Shown here one piece after another: positions 22,311 through 34,690 of a DNA stretch of 64,000 nucleotides. The notes under the pieces were generated by a model that was not told the origin of the DNA, made no database searches, and worked only from the letters and a program-made list of their open reading frames with translations. The DNA is taken from positions 62,001 to 126,000 of the forward strand of contig CAUYUJ010020607.1 of assembly GCA_963575745.1 (NCBI GenBank), written 5' to 3'. This DNA is from Prorocentrum cordatum (lineage: Eukaryota > Sar > Dinophyceae > Prorocentrales > Prorocentraceae). The translations under genes and the position numbers were made by a program. Positions within the stretch are counted from its first letter, which is position 1. Each line of letters begins with the position of its first letter.

Positions 22311-22974
22311 GAGAATAGACACTCCCCCCCGGCGTTATCCGTTCCCTTTTCGGGTATGTAAATCATATAGGGTTATGACCACATGTCCATCCTACATATG
22401 AATTTACACTATCCCAGGGGGGCCAGGATCAGTCCCCCTGAGGTTCCTTTGTAATAAACAATACGCGGGGACATTTTTTGTTCTAACATAGGACTTTTTC
22501 AAGAGTCCCTTGCAAAACATGGGACGAAGTGCGCACGCGCGCGTCGTCGCGCGCGCATGCCGAAATCCTCCCAAAACCTTCTGTGTCGGAAGGATTTCGC
22601 AATCGAGTTTCCATGACATGCAACAACGCAGGGTTTCGCAACACTGATTTGCTAAAAAAGCTTACGCGCGAGCTCTTGCGAAATCTTATGAAAACCATAG
22701 GTTTTTCAAGATTTTCACGCAATGCTACCAAACGGGCTTCGCGTGCGCGCATGTCGAAATGTGTCGAACGCCCTTGCGCGTGTGCAGTCGCGAGAATCCT
22801 CTGCAAACAATGGGAAGAAGTGCAGACGCGCGCGTCGTCGCGCGCGTATGCCGAAATCCTTCAAAACCCATCGGCTTCGGAAGAATTTCAACATCGTGTG
22901 TCCAAACAACCTACAAAAACACAAGGTTTCGCAACACGGATTTTCAACAAGAGCGTGCGCGCGCGCTCGTGCGT
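22311..22974 (+). repeat. Two diverged tandem copies of a ~291-bp unit
   Basis: GCAAAACATGGGACGAAGTGC at about 22512 recurs at 22803 as GCAAACAATGGGAAGAAGTGC, followed in both by GCGCGTCGTCGCGCGCG and ATGCCGAAATCCT. The offset is 291. Within each unit, phrases of the form GGTTTCGCAACAC and GTTTTTCAAGATTTTC recur, suggesting an older shorter unit. No gene is recognised in 22311-22510. Confidence 0.8.
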
Positions 22975-23912
<938 letters not shown>

Positions 23913-24040
23913 TTTGGTACCCACCGTCACGGTCTTAAGAGATTTGCAAACCAAGCTGCGGGTGGGTGGGTGGGATGTTTGCGCGAGCAGTGGAGTGGAC
24001 AGCTCACCGCGAACAGAAATTAAGAGCACCCATAGATCGC
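23913..24040. other. Short unassigned spacer
   Basis: Unique sequence between the CGT tract and the next 11-bp-type block. It has a GGTGGGTGGGTGGGA run at about 23960. No gene is seen. Confidence 0.4.
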
Positions 24041-24779
24041 GCCAATATCGCCCAAGAGGCCTCCAAGATGGCCCCAGAACTGCCCAAGAGGCTCCCAAGA
24101 CCGCCCCAGGAGGGCCCCAAGACGGTCCAAAAGGCCTCCAAGACGCCCAAGATGGCCTCCAAGACGACCCTGGAGCACCCCAAGATGGCCCCCAGAGAGG
24201 TCCCCAAGACAGCTTCCGACGGCGCCAGGTGGGCCAGGAGCCCACCACGACGGCCCAAAATGGGTCTAAGATGGCCCAAGGCGGCCCAATAGGCCCCCAA
24301 GAGGCCTCCAAGACGGCCCAAGAGGCCCTCCAGGAAGGCCCGAAGGTGCGGCACTCATGGATTTTCCTTACGTCTTTGAAAGATGCATTTGCTTCTGTTC
24401 GGCCTTCCGACGGCCCGAGACGGCCCAGGAACCCCGAAAGATCGCCCAGTAGTCCTCCAGGACGGCCCCAGAACGGCCCAAAAGGCCCCAAGACAACCCC
24501 AAGAGGGACCCCAGACGGCCCAAACGGCCCCCAAGACGCCCAAGATGGCCTCCAAGACGGCCCTGGAGCACCCCAAGAGGGTTCGGCCCCCAGAGAGGCC
24601 CCCAAGACGGCTTCCGACGGCGTCGGACGTGCCAGGAATGCATTGATTGCCAGGAGTCTCCCGAGAAGACCCCAAAGGCCCCCAAGATGCCCAAGGAGGC
24701 CCCCTAAGATGCATCCAAGAGGCTCCCAGGAAGCTCCCAGGAGGCCCCAAGAGTGCCCCCAGAGGCTCCCAAGATGCTC
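24041..24779 (-). repeat. 11-bp-periodic CCAAGAGGCCC block
   Basis: Same family and polarity as 17331-20296, with an AT-richer core at about 24352-24412 followed by TTCGGCCTTCCGACGGCC. The phrase ACGGCTTCCGACGGCGTC, also at 18533, 18911 and (variant) 20088 and 24208, shows longer-range repeat units of several hundred bases. Confidence 0.85.
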
Positions 24780-24900
24780 CCTCCTCCTCCTCCTCCTCCT
24801 CCTCCTCCTCCTCCTCCTCCTCCTCCTCCTCCTCCTCCTCCTCCTCCTCCTCCTCTCCTCCTTCTGCTCCTCCTCCTCCTCCTCCTCCTCCTCCCTTCTC
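24780..24900 (+). repeat. CTC trinucleotide tract
   Basis: Nearly pure CTCCTCCTC from 24783 to 24857 with interruptions to 24897. Confidence 0.97.
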
Positions 24901-24922
24901 CGTCATCCCCCCCCAAGTGCTC

Positions 24923-25010
24923 CCCGAATGGTTTCTACAACGGTTGGGAGAACACATGGTCTGGTGGGTTGGCAGAGCTCTGGCCACAACGCTCGGACAC
25001 ATGGGCGATT
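24923..25010 (+). repeat. ~300-bp dispersed element, 5' fragment
   Basis: Contains CCGAATGGTTTCTACAACGG, GAACACATGGTCTGGTGGG and GCTCGGACACATGGGCG. These match the first third of copies B and C and lie directly upstream of copy C. Confidence 0.7.
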
Positions 25011-25038
25011 TCAAACCTCTTGCTCCCCCACGCGTTCC

Positions 25039-25340
25039 CCGAAGGCTCTCCAAACCGACTCCTTGAACAACTGGCCCGATAGCCTGGCCAAGCTCTAGCG
25101 CAGCTGTCGGCCACATAAGCGCTTCCACAAGGGCAGGGGGCGGCGGTGATTCGCCGTAGGCGTCTTCGATCCATCCGCCGCCCCGTCTTGGCTTGCCACA
25201 GGGGTGCCCTGCGTACGGAACGTCTGACGGGTTGGTTTTGGTTCCTTTTCAAAAGGGTTTGCCCTTGGGCTTCGGCCGATGCCGCGGGCCACCCGGAGGG
25301 CCCGGTTGCACAGGGTTTTCCTGCTCCAGATGGTTCAACG
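25039..25340 (+). repeat. ~300-bp dispersed element, copy C
   Basis: Starts CCGAAGGCTCTCCAAACCGA and carries TCGGCCACATAAGCGCTTCC, GGGGGCGGCGGTGATTCGCC, AGGCGTCTTCGATCCATCCG, CACAGGGGTGCCCTG, GGTTTTGGTTCC and GCCCGGTTGCACAGGGTTTT. It is adjacent to a new 11-bp block, as copies A and B are. Confidence 0.8.
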
Positions 25341-25944
25341 ATGGCCCAAGAGGCAGCCAAGATGGTCTTCAAGTTTGCCCATGGGTCCAAGATGGCCTCC
25401 AAGACGGCCCAAGAGATTTCAAAATTGCTTCAGGTTCGTCCAAGAAGTTTGCAGGACGGCCCAGGGCAGCCCTACCGGCCTCCAAGAGGCTTCCAAGACG
25501 GCCCAAGAGGTCTCCAGGAGGTACTCCAGGGTGGCCCGAAGAGGCCAGGCTCGCTCATTTTCTTCAGAATTTTGATTGATTTTGGAATCTGCTTCTTTTC
25601 AGACTTCCGACGCCCCAGTGCGGCCCAGGAGGCCCCCAAGATCGCCCCACCATGGCCCCAAAAGGTTTCCATGATGGCTTCATGATAGAGCCACGAGGGC
25701 CCCAGCACGGCCCAAGAGGCTTCCGAGGCGCCCAAGATGTTATCCAAGACGGCCCTGAAGATAGATGCCCCGTACGATGATTTCCGTCGGCATTAGACGG
25801 GCTAGGAACTCCCCCAAGAATGCCAAAAAGGCTCCCAAGAAGTTTCGAAAAAGCTCCCCAAAGGCCCAAGGAGCCTCCCCAAAGGCGTCCAAACGGTTGC
25901 CAGGACACTTTCAGGAAGCCCCAGCGGTGGCCCAGGAGGGTTCC
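25341..25944 (-). repeat. 11-bp-periodic CCAAGA block
   Basis: GGCCCAAGAGG, TCCAAGATGGCC and CCCCAAGATCGCC units with an AT-richer core at 25552-25612. It is more diverged than the 17-20 kb block. Confidence 0.8.
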
Positions 25945-26272
25945 GAGAGGCCTCCTTCTCCTCTTCCGTTTCCCCCTCCTCCTATTCCTTGTCTTCCTTT
26001 TCCTCCTCCTCCTCCTTCCTCCTCCTCCTTCTCCTCCTCATCCTCCTCCTTCTCCTCCTCCTCCTTTTCCTCCTCCTCCTCCTCCTCCTCTCTCTCTCCC
26101 TCTCTCCCTCTCCTCTGATCTTCTCCTCCATCATCCCCAGAGTGTTCGCCAGGAAGCCCCTAGGAGGCCTCAATGCGCCCCAAGAGTCCTCCAAGAGGCA
26201 TTCTCCTCCTCCTCCTCCTCCTCCTCCTCCTCTCCCTTTCTCCTCCCTCTCCTCCTTTTCTTTCTCCCCCAC
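25945..26272 (+). repeat. CTC/TTCCTC tracts split by a short repeat-derived segment
   Basis: Two CTC-rich tracts (about 25948-26118 and 26200-26270) are separated by CCCAGAGTGTTCGCC and a short piece of CCAAGAG-type repeat. Confidence 0.9.
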
Positions 26273-26277
26273 GTGTT

Positions 26278-26400
26278 GCCCGAAGGGTTTCCACGACGGC
26301 TGGGGGAACACAGAGTCGCGGAGCTCTGGCATCAACGTTCGGCCATAAAGACGCTTCCAAAACGCAGGGGGCGGCTTGTGGTGATCTGCCGTAGGCGTGT
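26278..26400 (+). repeat. ~300-bp dispersed element, 5' fragment
   Basis: CCGAAGGGTTTCCACGACGG, GGGGGAACACAGAGTCGCGG, ACGTTCGGCCATAAAGACGC and GCAGGGGGCGGC match the first half of copies B and C. Confidence 0.7.
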
Positions 26401-26419
26401 GCGATTAGAAGTCAAGAAG

Positions 26420-26485
26420 CCCTACCAGACATACCCAGGCACTCTTCCACGCCTCAACGTGCCAGTGGTCACGGTGGCGAAACTA
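26420..26485 (+). repeat. GTGCCAG-core dispersed motif copy
   Basis: CCACGCCTCAACGTGCCAGT followed by GGTCACGGTGGCGA. It matches 35400-35455 (CCACGCCTCAACGTGCCAGG) and 62085-62135. The core can fold as GTGCC paired with GGCAC in the other copies. Confidence 0.7.
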
Positions 26486-27390
26486 TCACTTTGCACGAGC
26501 AGGCCGGGATATGCAGGAACTGAGCTGCATGATCGGAAGGCGCGGCAGGTCATAGGGACATCTCATCATCCATGCAAGAAGGTCAGCGTGGGGGGTGCTG
26601 TAATATAGGGGCGTTGACCGCGTACGAGTTTTAATGGCAGAGTGGGCCTGTGGACAACATAGGCACACAACGACGGTGATTGTATGATGCCGACGCGAAG
26701 GCCCCGCGCAGTGATCTTGAACTCATTCCGTGGGGTCCTGATGGTGCTGCTACCAACACTCGGCTAAAATCCGGAGCGTCTCCTTTTGCGCCAAGGTCCC
26801 GGTCTAACATTGTCACGTTGTTTCTGCCATGTGCGTACATGCAGGTCGTCCACCAAACCGAAAAGTCTCGACTTTGGTATACATGTATAGACACTGTAGT
26901 TCGGAGCGGGTCCGATGCATTCAATCGTCGTTCTGGTTTCGAAGCGAATGACTCCTAAGTCCAATTTGTTTTTGAGGCGATTTCGATGAACGGCCACAGT
27001 TTTTTGTTGGGTTAGTTAATGTTTAAGCCAGTTATTGACAAACGTGTTGGCCATGTGGAAGCGACGATTATGCCTGAGATCTCACATGCAGTATTGACTC
27101 AGGTCGACCACTTGTCGGTCCGAGGTCGTAAGAGCGATTCGGCTTGGGAAGTCGCCAGAGGCAGAAGTCAACCATATTCGGTCCGAGGTCGAAACAAAAA
27201 GTCATTGGCTTACGCCGCACCCCTGACCCCTTGGAAGCCCTGGGTGCCTCTCTTCTGGGGGACGTTGTCGTAGAGGCGTCTTGGTGCTGTGCGTCCATGT
27301 CAGAAACCATAAGCCGTGCTCAACAGGGCGCCTGTTGGGTCGTTTCGGGGCCTCTAGGGGCTCTCTCCGGGGCATGTTGTGGGTCCAGGA
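26486..27390. other. Unassigned sequence, no supported gene
   Basis: Mixed composition with no obvious repeat. Short frames on both strands overlap and show no recognisable domain. The phrase GGTCCGAGGTCG occurs twice at about 27117 and 27179. Confidence 0.4.
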
Positions 27391-27735
27391 GGGGCCTAAG
27401 ATGGCCCAAGATGGCTTGATAACACCACAACGCGCCCCAAGACGCCCCAAGGAGTTGCCAGAAGGGACGAGGAAGGTCCAGCAGGGTCCCGAGTCGGCCA
27501 AAAAGGGACCCGATACGGCCTCAAGACCGCCTCGGAGACCGCCAAGACGGTACAGAGCGGCCCCTGGTGGCCCAAGAGGGCCCAGAAGACGTCTTCGGAA
27601 TCACGCTCAAGAGACCCCCAGCCGGCTCCGGAACGGCCCTGAACTACGTCCACCAGGGCCCCTCCAACACATGCGTCCACGAGGCTCCAAGACGGCCGGG
27701 AAATGGCTGGGGGAAAGCAAGGGAGCTCCTTAGCG
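27391..27735 (-). repeat. Degenerate 11-bp-periodic CCAAGA block
   Basis: GGCCTAAGATGGCCCAAGATGG, CGCCCCAAGACGCC and similar units, more diverged than earlier blocks. Upstream, about 27335-27380, short plus-polarity phrases (GGGGCCTCTAGGGG) occur. Confidence 0.7.
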
Positions 27736-28600
27736 CGCATGAGAGGCAAGGGTGCGGGGCGCGCTGCCGCATGGTGTACGTGGCGTCTGCACGCAGTGCG
27801 CATGTGGGCTTGCGGCGTCGTCGCGTCCCGCCATGTGTGCAACGACGCAGTGCAGTGATTCACTCTTTTTCCGCCCGCGCTCGCCTGGCGGACCAAGATG
27901 AGTTAGAAAATGGAGCTCCGGGGCATTACTGGGATTTCGGATTCCTCGGCTGGTCCAAGAATGATTCCAAGGAGGCCTCGGAGAAGCCGACAAGCGTCTG
28001 CTCTATTTTTGGACGGTTCCATTACGTTTTCAATGTGAATTTTTGGGGCGTCTTGTGTGGGGGCTCGGGGGAGGAGGAGTTCTCAACGTGAGTTTTTGGG
28101 GCGTCTTGTGCAGGGGCTCTTTGGGCAACCGGGGGAGAGGCGCAGAGTAGTCCGAGCGTACTGGGGGTCGCGCCAAGAGCTCACAAAGCTTCCCAGACCG
28201 CCCAAGGGACTGCCAGGATTGGTGAGGAGGGCCTCAGATACTCCAAGATGGCTCCAAAACGGCCCCAAGACGGCCAAGAGAGAGCTCCAACCAGACCGCC
28301 GATTCTTTACAGTAAGTGAAGCTTGCGCTGCGCTGTTGGTTTTCGTCGCTTATGAGATTTCCGATATTTCGGTCGCGTTGCTTCGCGTTCAACATGCATC
28401 GGTCTTCGGTTTACCCTTGCCGGTAGTACGTCTCTGCTGGGTCCTCGTTTTTTTTGTTTTGTTTATCGGATTATTTTCATCACTCATGTTGAGTCTGTGG
28501 GTGCGCGCATGCATGCAGCTGTGAGGTTTGTAAGGGCTGGATGTTGCTGTAGCCTGAGCGCGCGAAGCGGTTGTGGTTATTTATTTTGAATACGTGTGCA
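27736..28600. other. Unassigned sequence with a short direct repeat
   Basis: The phrase TTTTTGGGGCGTCTTGTG occurs at about 28040 and 28093, 53 bases apart. A patch of CCAAGA-type repeat lies at 28180-28290. No gene is recognised. Confidence 0.45.
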
Positions 28601-28947
28601 TGTGTATGTATGGATGCTAGTATATGCGCAAATGTATATGTATGTATGTATGCATGCATGCATGTCTGTAGGTATGTATGTACGTATGTCTTAGCATGCA
28701 TACATGTGTGCACGCATGAATAATTGTATGTATGTAGATGCATGTATGTACGTGTGCATGCACGCATGCATTCATGTATGTATGCATGTATGCATACATG
28801 CATGTGTATATATGAATGAATGTACGTATGTATGTATGCATGTATGTATGTATGTATATATATATATGTATGTACATGTATATGTATATGTATATGTGCA
28901 TGTATATGTATATGTATATGTACATGTGTATATACATGTATATGTAC

Positions 28948-29019
<72 letters not shown>

Positions 29020-29683
29020 GTATGGATGCATGCATGTATACATGTATATGTATGTATGCATGTATGCATACATGCATGCATGTCTGCATGCATGTATGTA
29101 TGTATGCATGTATGCATATATGTATGCATGTATGTATACAGTTGTACGTGTTTATGCATATTTTGATGCATGCATGTATGTATGCATGCATGTATGTATG
29201 TGTGTGTACGTATGTTTATGCATTCATGTTGTATGTATGTATGTATGTATGTATGTATGCATGCATGCATGCATGCATGCATGTATGTATGTATGTATGT
29301 ATGTATGTATGTATGTATGTATGTATATGTATGGTATGTGCATGCATGCATGCATGCATGCATGTATGTATGTATGTATGTCTATATGATGATGGTCTGT
29401 CTGCCTGCCTGTCTGTCAGTCTGTCTGCATGGAAGTCCGTATGTATGTACGTACGTGTATGTATGTATGTATGTATGTATGTAATGCATAATATATATAT
29501 ATAGATATTTGCATGCATGTATGTATGTCTGTAATGTGTATATAGTATATGTATGTAGGTATGTATGTATGTATGTATGCATGTATGTATGTATGTATGT
29601 ATGTATGTATGTATGTATGTACATATATATAGATATGCATGCATGTATGTATGTGTATGTATGTATTTATGTATGTATGTATG

Positions 29684-29714
<31 letters not shown>

Positions 29715-29740
29715 TGTATGTATGTATGTATGTATCTCTC
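28601..29740 (+). repeat. ATGT/ATGC tetranucleotide and TATATG microsatellite tract
   Basis: ATGTATGTATGC, TATATGTATATG and GCATGCATGC runs over 1.1 kb, with a CTGCCTGCCTGTCTGTC patch at 29398-29425. Frames give Tyr/Val/Cys/Met- or His/Thr/Ile-rich strings. Confidence 0.97.
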
Positions 29741-30440
29741 ATATTCCGGAAACCAGGCCCCAGCACACCAGGGGCACCCAGGGTACACTAAGTGCTCCCT
29801 CGGCTCCCGGAGCGTCCATCGAGCCTCCCTGGAGCTTCCCACGGCCCTCCCAGAGTTTCCAGACATATGATCAGACGGGCCAAGATGTCTGCCGGTGGGC
29901 CAAAATGGCTCCAAGAGGACCCCCAACAGGGCCTCAAGAGGCAAACATCGGCCCATTCCTCTGGGGAAACGCGCGTTTTTCGCATGTCCATTTGTTGGTC
30001 TTCGTATGGACAACGACGGCCCAAGAGGCCCCCAAGATCGCTTCAAGACGGCCCAAGAGGCACCCAGGAGTGCCCAAAAACGGCCAAAGAGGGTTTCAGG
30101 ACGGCCCCAGAGGCGCCCAAGAACGCCCCAAGTGGGCCCCAACACGGGCCCCAGAGGGGGCGTTCGAACTGTAAGTTCGAGCCTCCCGCCCCAAGAGGAT
30201 CCCCAAGACCCCGAGGAGGCTCCAAGAGGCGCCCAAGAGACCAACACATGCCCCCAGGAGGCCCTCAAGAGTCCCCAAGATCCCTAAACGACCCCCAAGC
30301 GAGCCCAAGAGAGTTCAAAAGCTCCCAAGAGGCTCCCAAACGGCCCCCAAGAGACCCCTACAAGGTTCACAATTGCCTCCAAGAGGCTCCCTGCAGGTTC
30401 CGAGACCCCAGCAGCCACCCAAGAGGCCGTTAATCCCCAA
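29741..30440 (-). repeat. 11-bp-periodic CCAAGA block
   Basis: GGCCCAAGAGGCCC, CCCCAAGACCCC and CAAGAGGCTCCC units, with an AT-richer core near 29970-30020 (TTTTTCGCATGTCCATTTG). It is the last block of this polarity before a switch at about 31.9 kb. Confidence 0.85.
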
Positions 30441-31060
30441 CCCAGGCGCGGGATGGGCCGAATGCCATCATCCGTGTCACCAGGAGGAGGAGGAGGAGGA
30501 GGAGGAGGAGGAGGAGGAGGAGGAGGAGGAGGAGGAAGCAGGAGGAGGAGGAGGAGGAGCAGGAGGAGGAGGAGGAGGAGCAGGAGGAGGAGGAGGAGGA
30601 CGAGGAGGAGGAAGAGCGGGGAAGACAGGGAGGAGGAGGAGAAGGAGGAGAAGGAGGAGGAGGAGGAGGTGAAGGAACAGAGATGTCTTTCAGGGAGACG
30701 CCGACGAGGAAAATGATGAGTATTAGATGATGGGAAGAGGGAGAGGGGAAGGGGACTGCAGTGGGCTGGTGATGATGACGGTGATGACGCTGATGATGAT
30801 GATGGCTATGCCAACGACGACGCCGACGACGACCAACAAGATGTTGATGGTGCGGATGATGATGCTGAACAGTGCGATGACGATGATGGCGATGGTGATC
30901 AAGATGTTGATGATAATGGTGATACTGATTATTGTTGTGATGGTGATGGCGAAGGTGACCATGACCATAACGATGACGATGAAGATGACGGGGTTGAGGA
31001 TGACAATGATGACGATGATCATGACCCTAGCTAGGACTTGAGCGCGCTCGAAGCGCGCGC
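30441..31060 (+). repeat. GAG tract followed by GATGAT-type tract
   Basis: GAGGAGGAG runs from about 30482 to 30672. After a short spacer, GATGATG/GATGACG/GATGGTG runs from 30722 to 31025. Confidence 0.95.
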
Positions 31061-31079
31061 GATGGCTCTAGTGTTTAGA

Positions 31080-31700
31080 CGTATGTCTGCAAGCATACAT
31101 ACATGAATGCATGCGTGCATGCATGTATGCATGTATGCATGTACGTCTGTCTCCCTGTCTGTCTGCCCGTCTGCCTTGCCTGTCTGTCTGCCTGGCTGTC
31201 TGCCTGTCTGTATACATGTATGCATGCATACATGCATGCATGTATGCATGTATGTATGTATGTCTGGGTGTGTTTGTACGTATGTACATAAGTCTGTATA
31301 CATGTCTGTATGCATACATATACACATATGTATGTATGTATGCATGCATGCATGCATGTATGTATGTATGTATGTATGTATGTATGTATGTATGTATATG
31401 CATGCATGCATGCATGTAATGTAATGTAATGTAATGTAATGTAATGAAATGTAATGTAGTGTAATGTAATGTAATGTATGTATGTATGTATGCATGTATG
31501 TATGTATGTATGTATGTATGTATATACGTATGTATGTATGTATGTATGTATGTATGTATGTATGTATGTATGTATGTATGTATGTATGTATGTATGTATG
31601 TATGTATGTATGTATGTGTATATATATATATATATATAGATATACACGGGCGTACGTACGCACGTATGTATGTATGCATGTAACTATGCAATTTTGTAAA
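31080..31700 (+). repeat. GTAT/GCAT tetranucleotide tract with TGTCTGCC and AATGT subtracts
   Basis: CTGTCTGTCTGCC at 31146-31212, ATGTATGT through most of the rest, a TAATG pentamer run at about 31414-31478, and TATATATA at 31619-31640. Confidence 0.97.
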
Positions 31701-31899
31701 CACGTATTCATGTAAGTAGGTGCGTATGTGGGCACGTATGCACATTTGCACATTTATACATCTATATTTATAGAGATAGATACGTATATGTGGGCATGTA
31801 TTCATGTATGTCTGTGCTCATACATAATTCATGAGTTTGTTTTCGTGTATGCAGATAAACACAAGTTGCTGTGTTCGGCACATTTCGGCAGCATGCTGT

Positions 31900-32300
31900 G
31901 GCTGGATGCCTCTTGGGATGCCCCTCGGAGGCCTCTTAGAGGCCCGTGCAGGGCCTTTTGCAGGCTCCTCGAGAATCTTTGGGAGGCCCGCATGTGATTC
32001 GCCTTTTCACCCTGTCGGGCCCCTCTTGGGGCTCCTATTGAAGCCGCTTCGGCCGTTTCGGGGCCCTCTTCGGGCGATCTTGGGGGCCTCTTGGGCTACC
32101 TTGGGCGCTCTGAAGCCCGAGCATGCGAGAACGCCGATTTCGAAGCATCTCAGGGAAATCAGCAGTTTTTTCCACTTGGGGCCCTCTCGAGGTGTCTTGG
32201 CGCGCTCTTGGGCTTTTCAGGGCCCTCTTCGAATGTCTTGGTCCGCCCGCCCGTCCGTGGGTCCCTCCTGGGACACTGTCAGTCCCATCTTGGGTCTCCC
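31900..32300 (+). repeat. 11-bp-periodic GGCCTCTTGGG block
   Basis: GGAGGCCTCTTAGAGGCCC, GGGGCCCTCTTCGGGCG and GGGGGCCTCTTGGGC units. An AT-richer core lies at 32110-32170 (GCGAGAACGCCGATTTCGAA, compare 5868). Polarity is opposite to the 17-30 kb blocks. Confidence 0.85.
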
Positions 32301-32840
32301 TGACCTTGGCAAGCACCAAGTGAGACACCCAAAATGTCAGGTGGAACGCCACGTCCCTGGGGATCCCGGGCTGCCTAAGGAGTACCAGTGCTGTTCAAGT
32401 AAGAGAACACAGGCATGACATGACTCCACTTAGTGCCTACGGCACGGTGGCCTGCTCATACACATCTATATTTATTTACATATATATACATATTTAAAAC
32501 ATAATTATTTCGAGAGATACTGGGCTACAATGTGCCAGTGTGTGTATATGTACATACACCTCCACGTCTTTAGGTACACTACGTGGACGCGTGGACACGC
32601 GTATACATGTCAGTATCTATGTACACACATGCCCACGAAAACACATACATCTACACACGACACATATGTATATAGTGTGTGTATATATGTGTGTGTATGT
32701 ATGATACAATGTGTATATATACATACAAGACTGCATGGGCGCTTCGTGCCGTGCAAGTAGGTCCCTGAAGTCTGGCATGCAGGCTGACCGGCAGGCCGGC
32801 AAAGCCAGACGATTCAGCGATTAACTCCCTGTTGCCTTTC
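32301..32840 (+). repeat. GTGCCAG-type motif remnant followed by TA/CA-rich microsatellite sequence
   Basis: CCTACGGCACGGTGGCCTGC at about 32437 resembles the dispersed GGCACGGTGGC motif and is followed within 20 bases by ATATTTATTTACATATATA and later TGTATATATGTGTG runs to 32725. No gene is seen. Confidence 0.6.
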
Positions 32841-33030
32841 CCGGCACCGCCGCTATGTCCTTCCCTCAGGTTTCCTCTTCCTCTTCCTCTTCCTCCTCCT
32901 TCCCTCATGTTTCCTCTTCCTCCTGCGATCCTCCTCCTCCTCCTCATGTTTCCTCATGCGATCCTCCTCCTCCTCCTTCCCTCATGTTTCCTCTTCCTCT
33001 TCCTCTTCCTCATTGTCGCTCTACCCCGCG
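32841..33030 (+). repeat. TTCCTC/CTC pyrimidine tract
   Basis: CCTCTTCCTCTTCC, CCTCCTCCTCC and repeated CCCTCATGTTTCCTC phrases (32902, 32940, 32980) form a higher-order repeat. Confidence 0.9.
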
Positions 33031-33340
33031 AATCCCTGCGAATTCTTTCCCCACCCTCCCGAGTGGTTTTTGCGGGGGTTCCTCCGTGGAGAGCCTTTTG
33101 GGGGCCTCACGCATTCTTTGAGGGCCTCTTGGTGCCCTCTGGAGGCCTCCTGGGCGCCTTCTGGGGGTCACCCTGATTCCAATCGTGGTCTCCCTGAACG
33201 GCCGGGTCACGATTTGGAATGCGGGGGGCGTCTTGGGGCCACTTTGGGCCGTCATGGGGCTCTCTTCGGGCCATCTTGGAACCTTGTTATGCCGTCTTGG
33301 GGCTGTCTTGGACTGCCTGGCAGTCGGCCTGGCAGCCCTT
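33031..33340 (+). repeat. 11-bp-periodic GGCCTCTTGG block
   Basis: GGGGCCTCACGC, GAGGGCCTCTTGG and GGCCGTCATGGGG units, moderately diverged. Confidence 0.75.
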
Positions 33341-34150
33341 CACCACTTACTTACGTCAACGTAGACCAGACCTCCACCGACCGCCCACGCAAGCCCATTC
33401 GAAAGGACAACCGAACGACATCACATGGACGCAAACAGCCCAAGACACCGAAGCATAGACAGCGCTCGAGCACCACTTCACCGACCTCACGTCGACCAGC
33501 ACCCAGTACTCAGACCAATGACGTAATCTCGCCCAAACCGCGCCGACACCGACACCAAGGACTTTTTTTCCTCCTCCTGCCCCTCTCCTCCTAACTTTTT
33601 TACATGTCTTGCATTGCGTGAATCCAGACACCTCAGATCCTAGAGGCCATGGCCTCATCCACCTGGTCTGCTCTAGGCCCGGACGCTGTCCGCAACGGTG
33701 GTCGCATCGCATCGCATCGGGGGAGATCTTCGGGCCTCCTGGGCGGTCTCGGACGCCCAGAAGACCGAAGAACTGAACATTCCCGAAATCATTCAACAAC
33801 TATTGACAATCAATTTTTCTCTGCGTTTAGAGAGCCTCTTGGAGGCCTTCTCTGGGGAGTTTTCGGGCGTCTGGTGGGTGTCTGGGGATTCTTGGGATCC
33901 TCGAGGGGCCGTTCGGCCGCCCTTCGACTGATTTGGGCCCGTTGCATGGGCCTACCAGGAGCTTCCAGGAGCTCCGGAAAGCTTGGGGGGCCTCCTGCAG
34001 GGGCGTCCAGGGGGCCCCTGGGACCACGGATCCGTGGGGTACCGTTTCCAGGGTTTCCGCAGGGTCCCGATCCGCGGGGTCCCCTTTCGGGGGGGCGCGG
34101 ATTTTTTGGGGGAGGTGGGGGGGCAGGTTTTCCGAAGGGTCCGGATGAAT
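33341..34150. other. Mixed sequence, partly repeat-derived
   Basis: 33341-33740 is unassigned. About 33740-33930 is again GGCCTCCTGGG-type repeat with an AT-richer core at 33765-33835. 34015-34145 has direct phrases GGATCCGTGGGGTACCG / CGATCCGCGGGGTCC / TTTCAGGG-like, each ending in G runs. No gene is recognised. Confidence 0.5.
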
Positions 34151-34398
34151 AGAAATATATGGGGGGGAATGTACATATACATATAGCTCTCTCTATTCAG
34201 ACAAATATGCATACATATTTCCAATTTTCATTTCCGGTCTACACACGTACATACATACACAACATATATATATGTATATGTGTTAATTTCTCTCTCTCTC
34301 TATATATATGTATCTAGATCTCTCTCTATATATGTATTATATTCACATGGTGTGCGCAGACATATACACGTGTACACACATATACCGACACACACACT

Positions 34399-34432
<34 letters not shown>

Positions 34433-34512
34433 TATATATATATATATCAAACTATGTATTTAATATATAGTTTTTTTGTATGTATGTGTATACATGTATA
34501 TACATCGATATA

Positions 34513-34550
<38 letters not shown>

Positions 34551-34640
34551 TGTAGTATATACTTATAATTATATTCATATGTATATATATATATATGTAT
34601 ATATATATACATAGATATATGTTTGTACACACAAATATAT
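34151..34640 (+). repeat. TA-rich microsatellite region
   Basis: ATATATATA, TCTCTCTC and TGTATATATA tracts, with ACACACAC patches at 34375-34402. Confidence 0.95.
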
Positions 34641-34690
34641 CTAGCTGCCTACGGCAAGTCCCGCCACCGTGCCAGGGTTGTGGGTATGAT
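34641..34690 (-). repeat. GTGCCAG-core dispersed motif copy beside TA microsatellite
   Basis: On the plus strand CTGCCTACGGCAAGTCCC then GCCACCGTGCCAGG. The layout (TA tract, short spacer, motif) duplicates that at 14826-14920. Confidence 0.75.
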
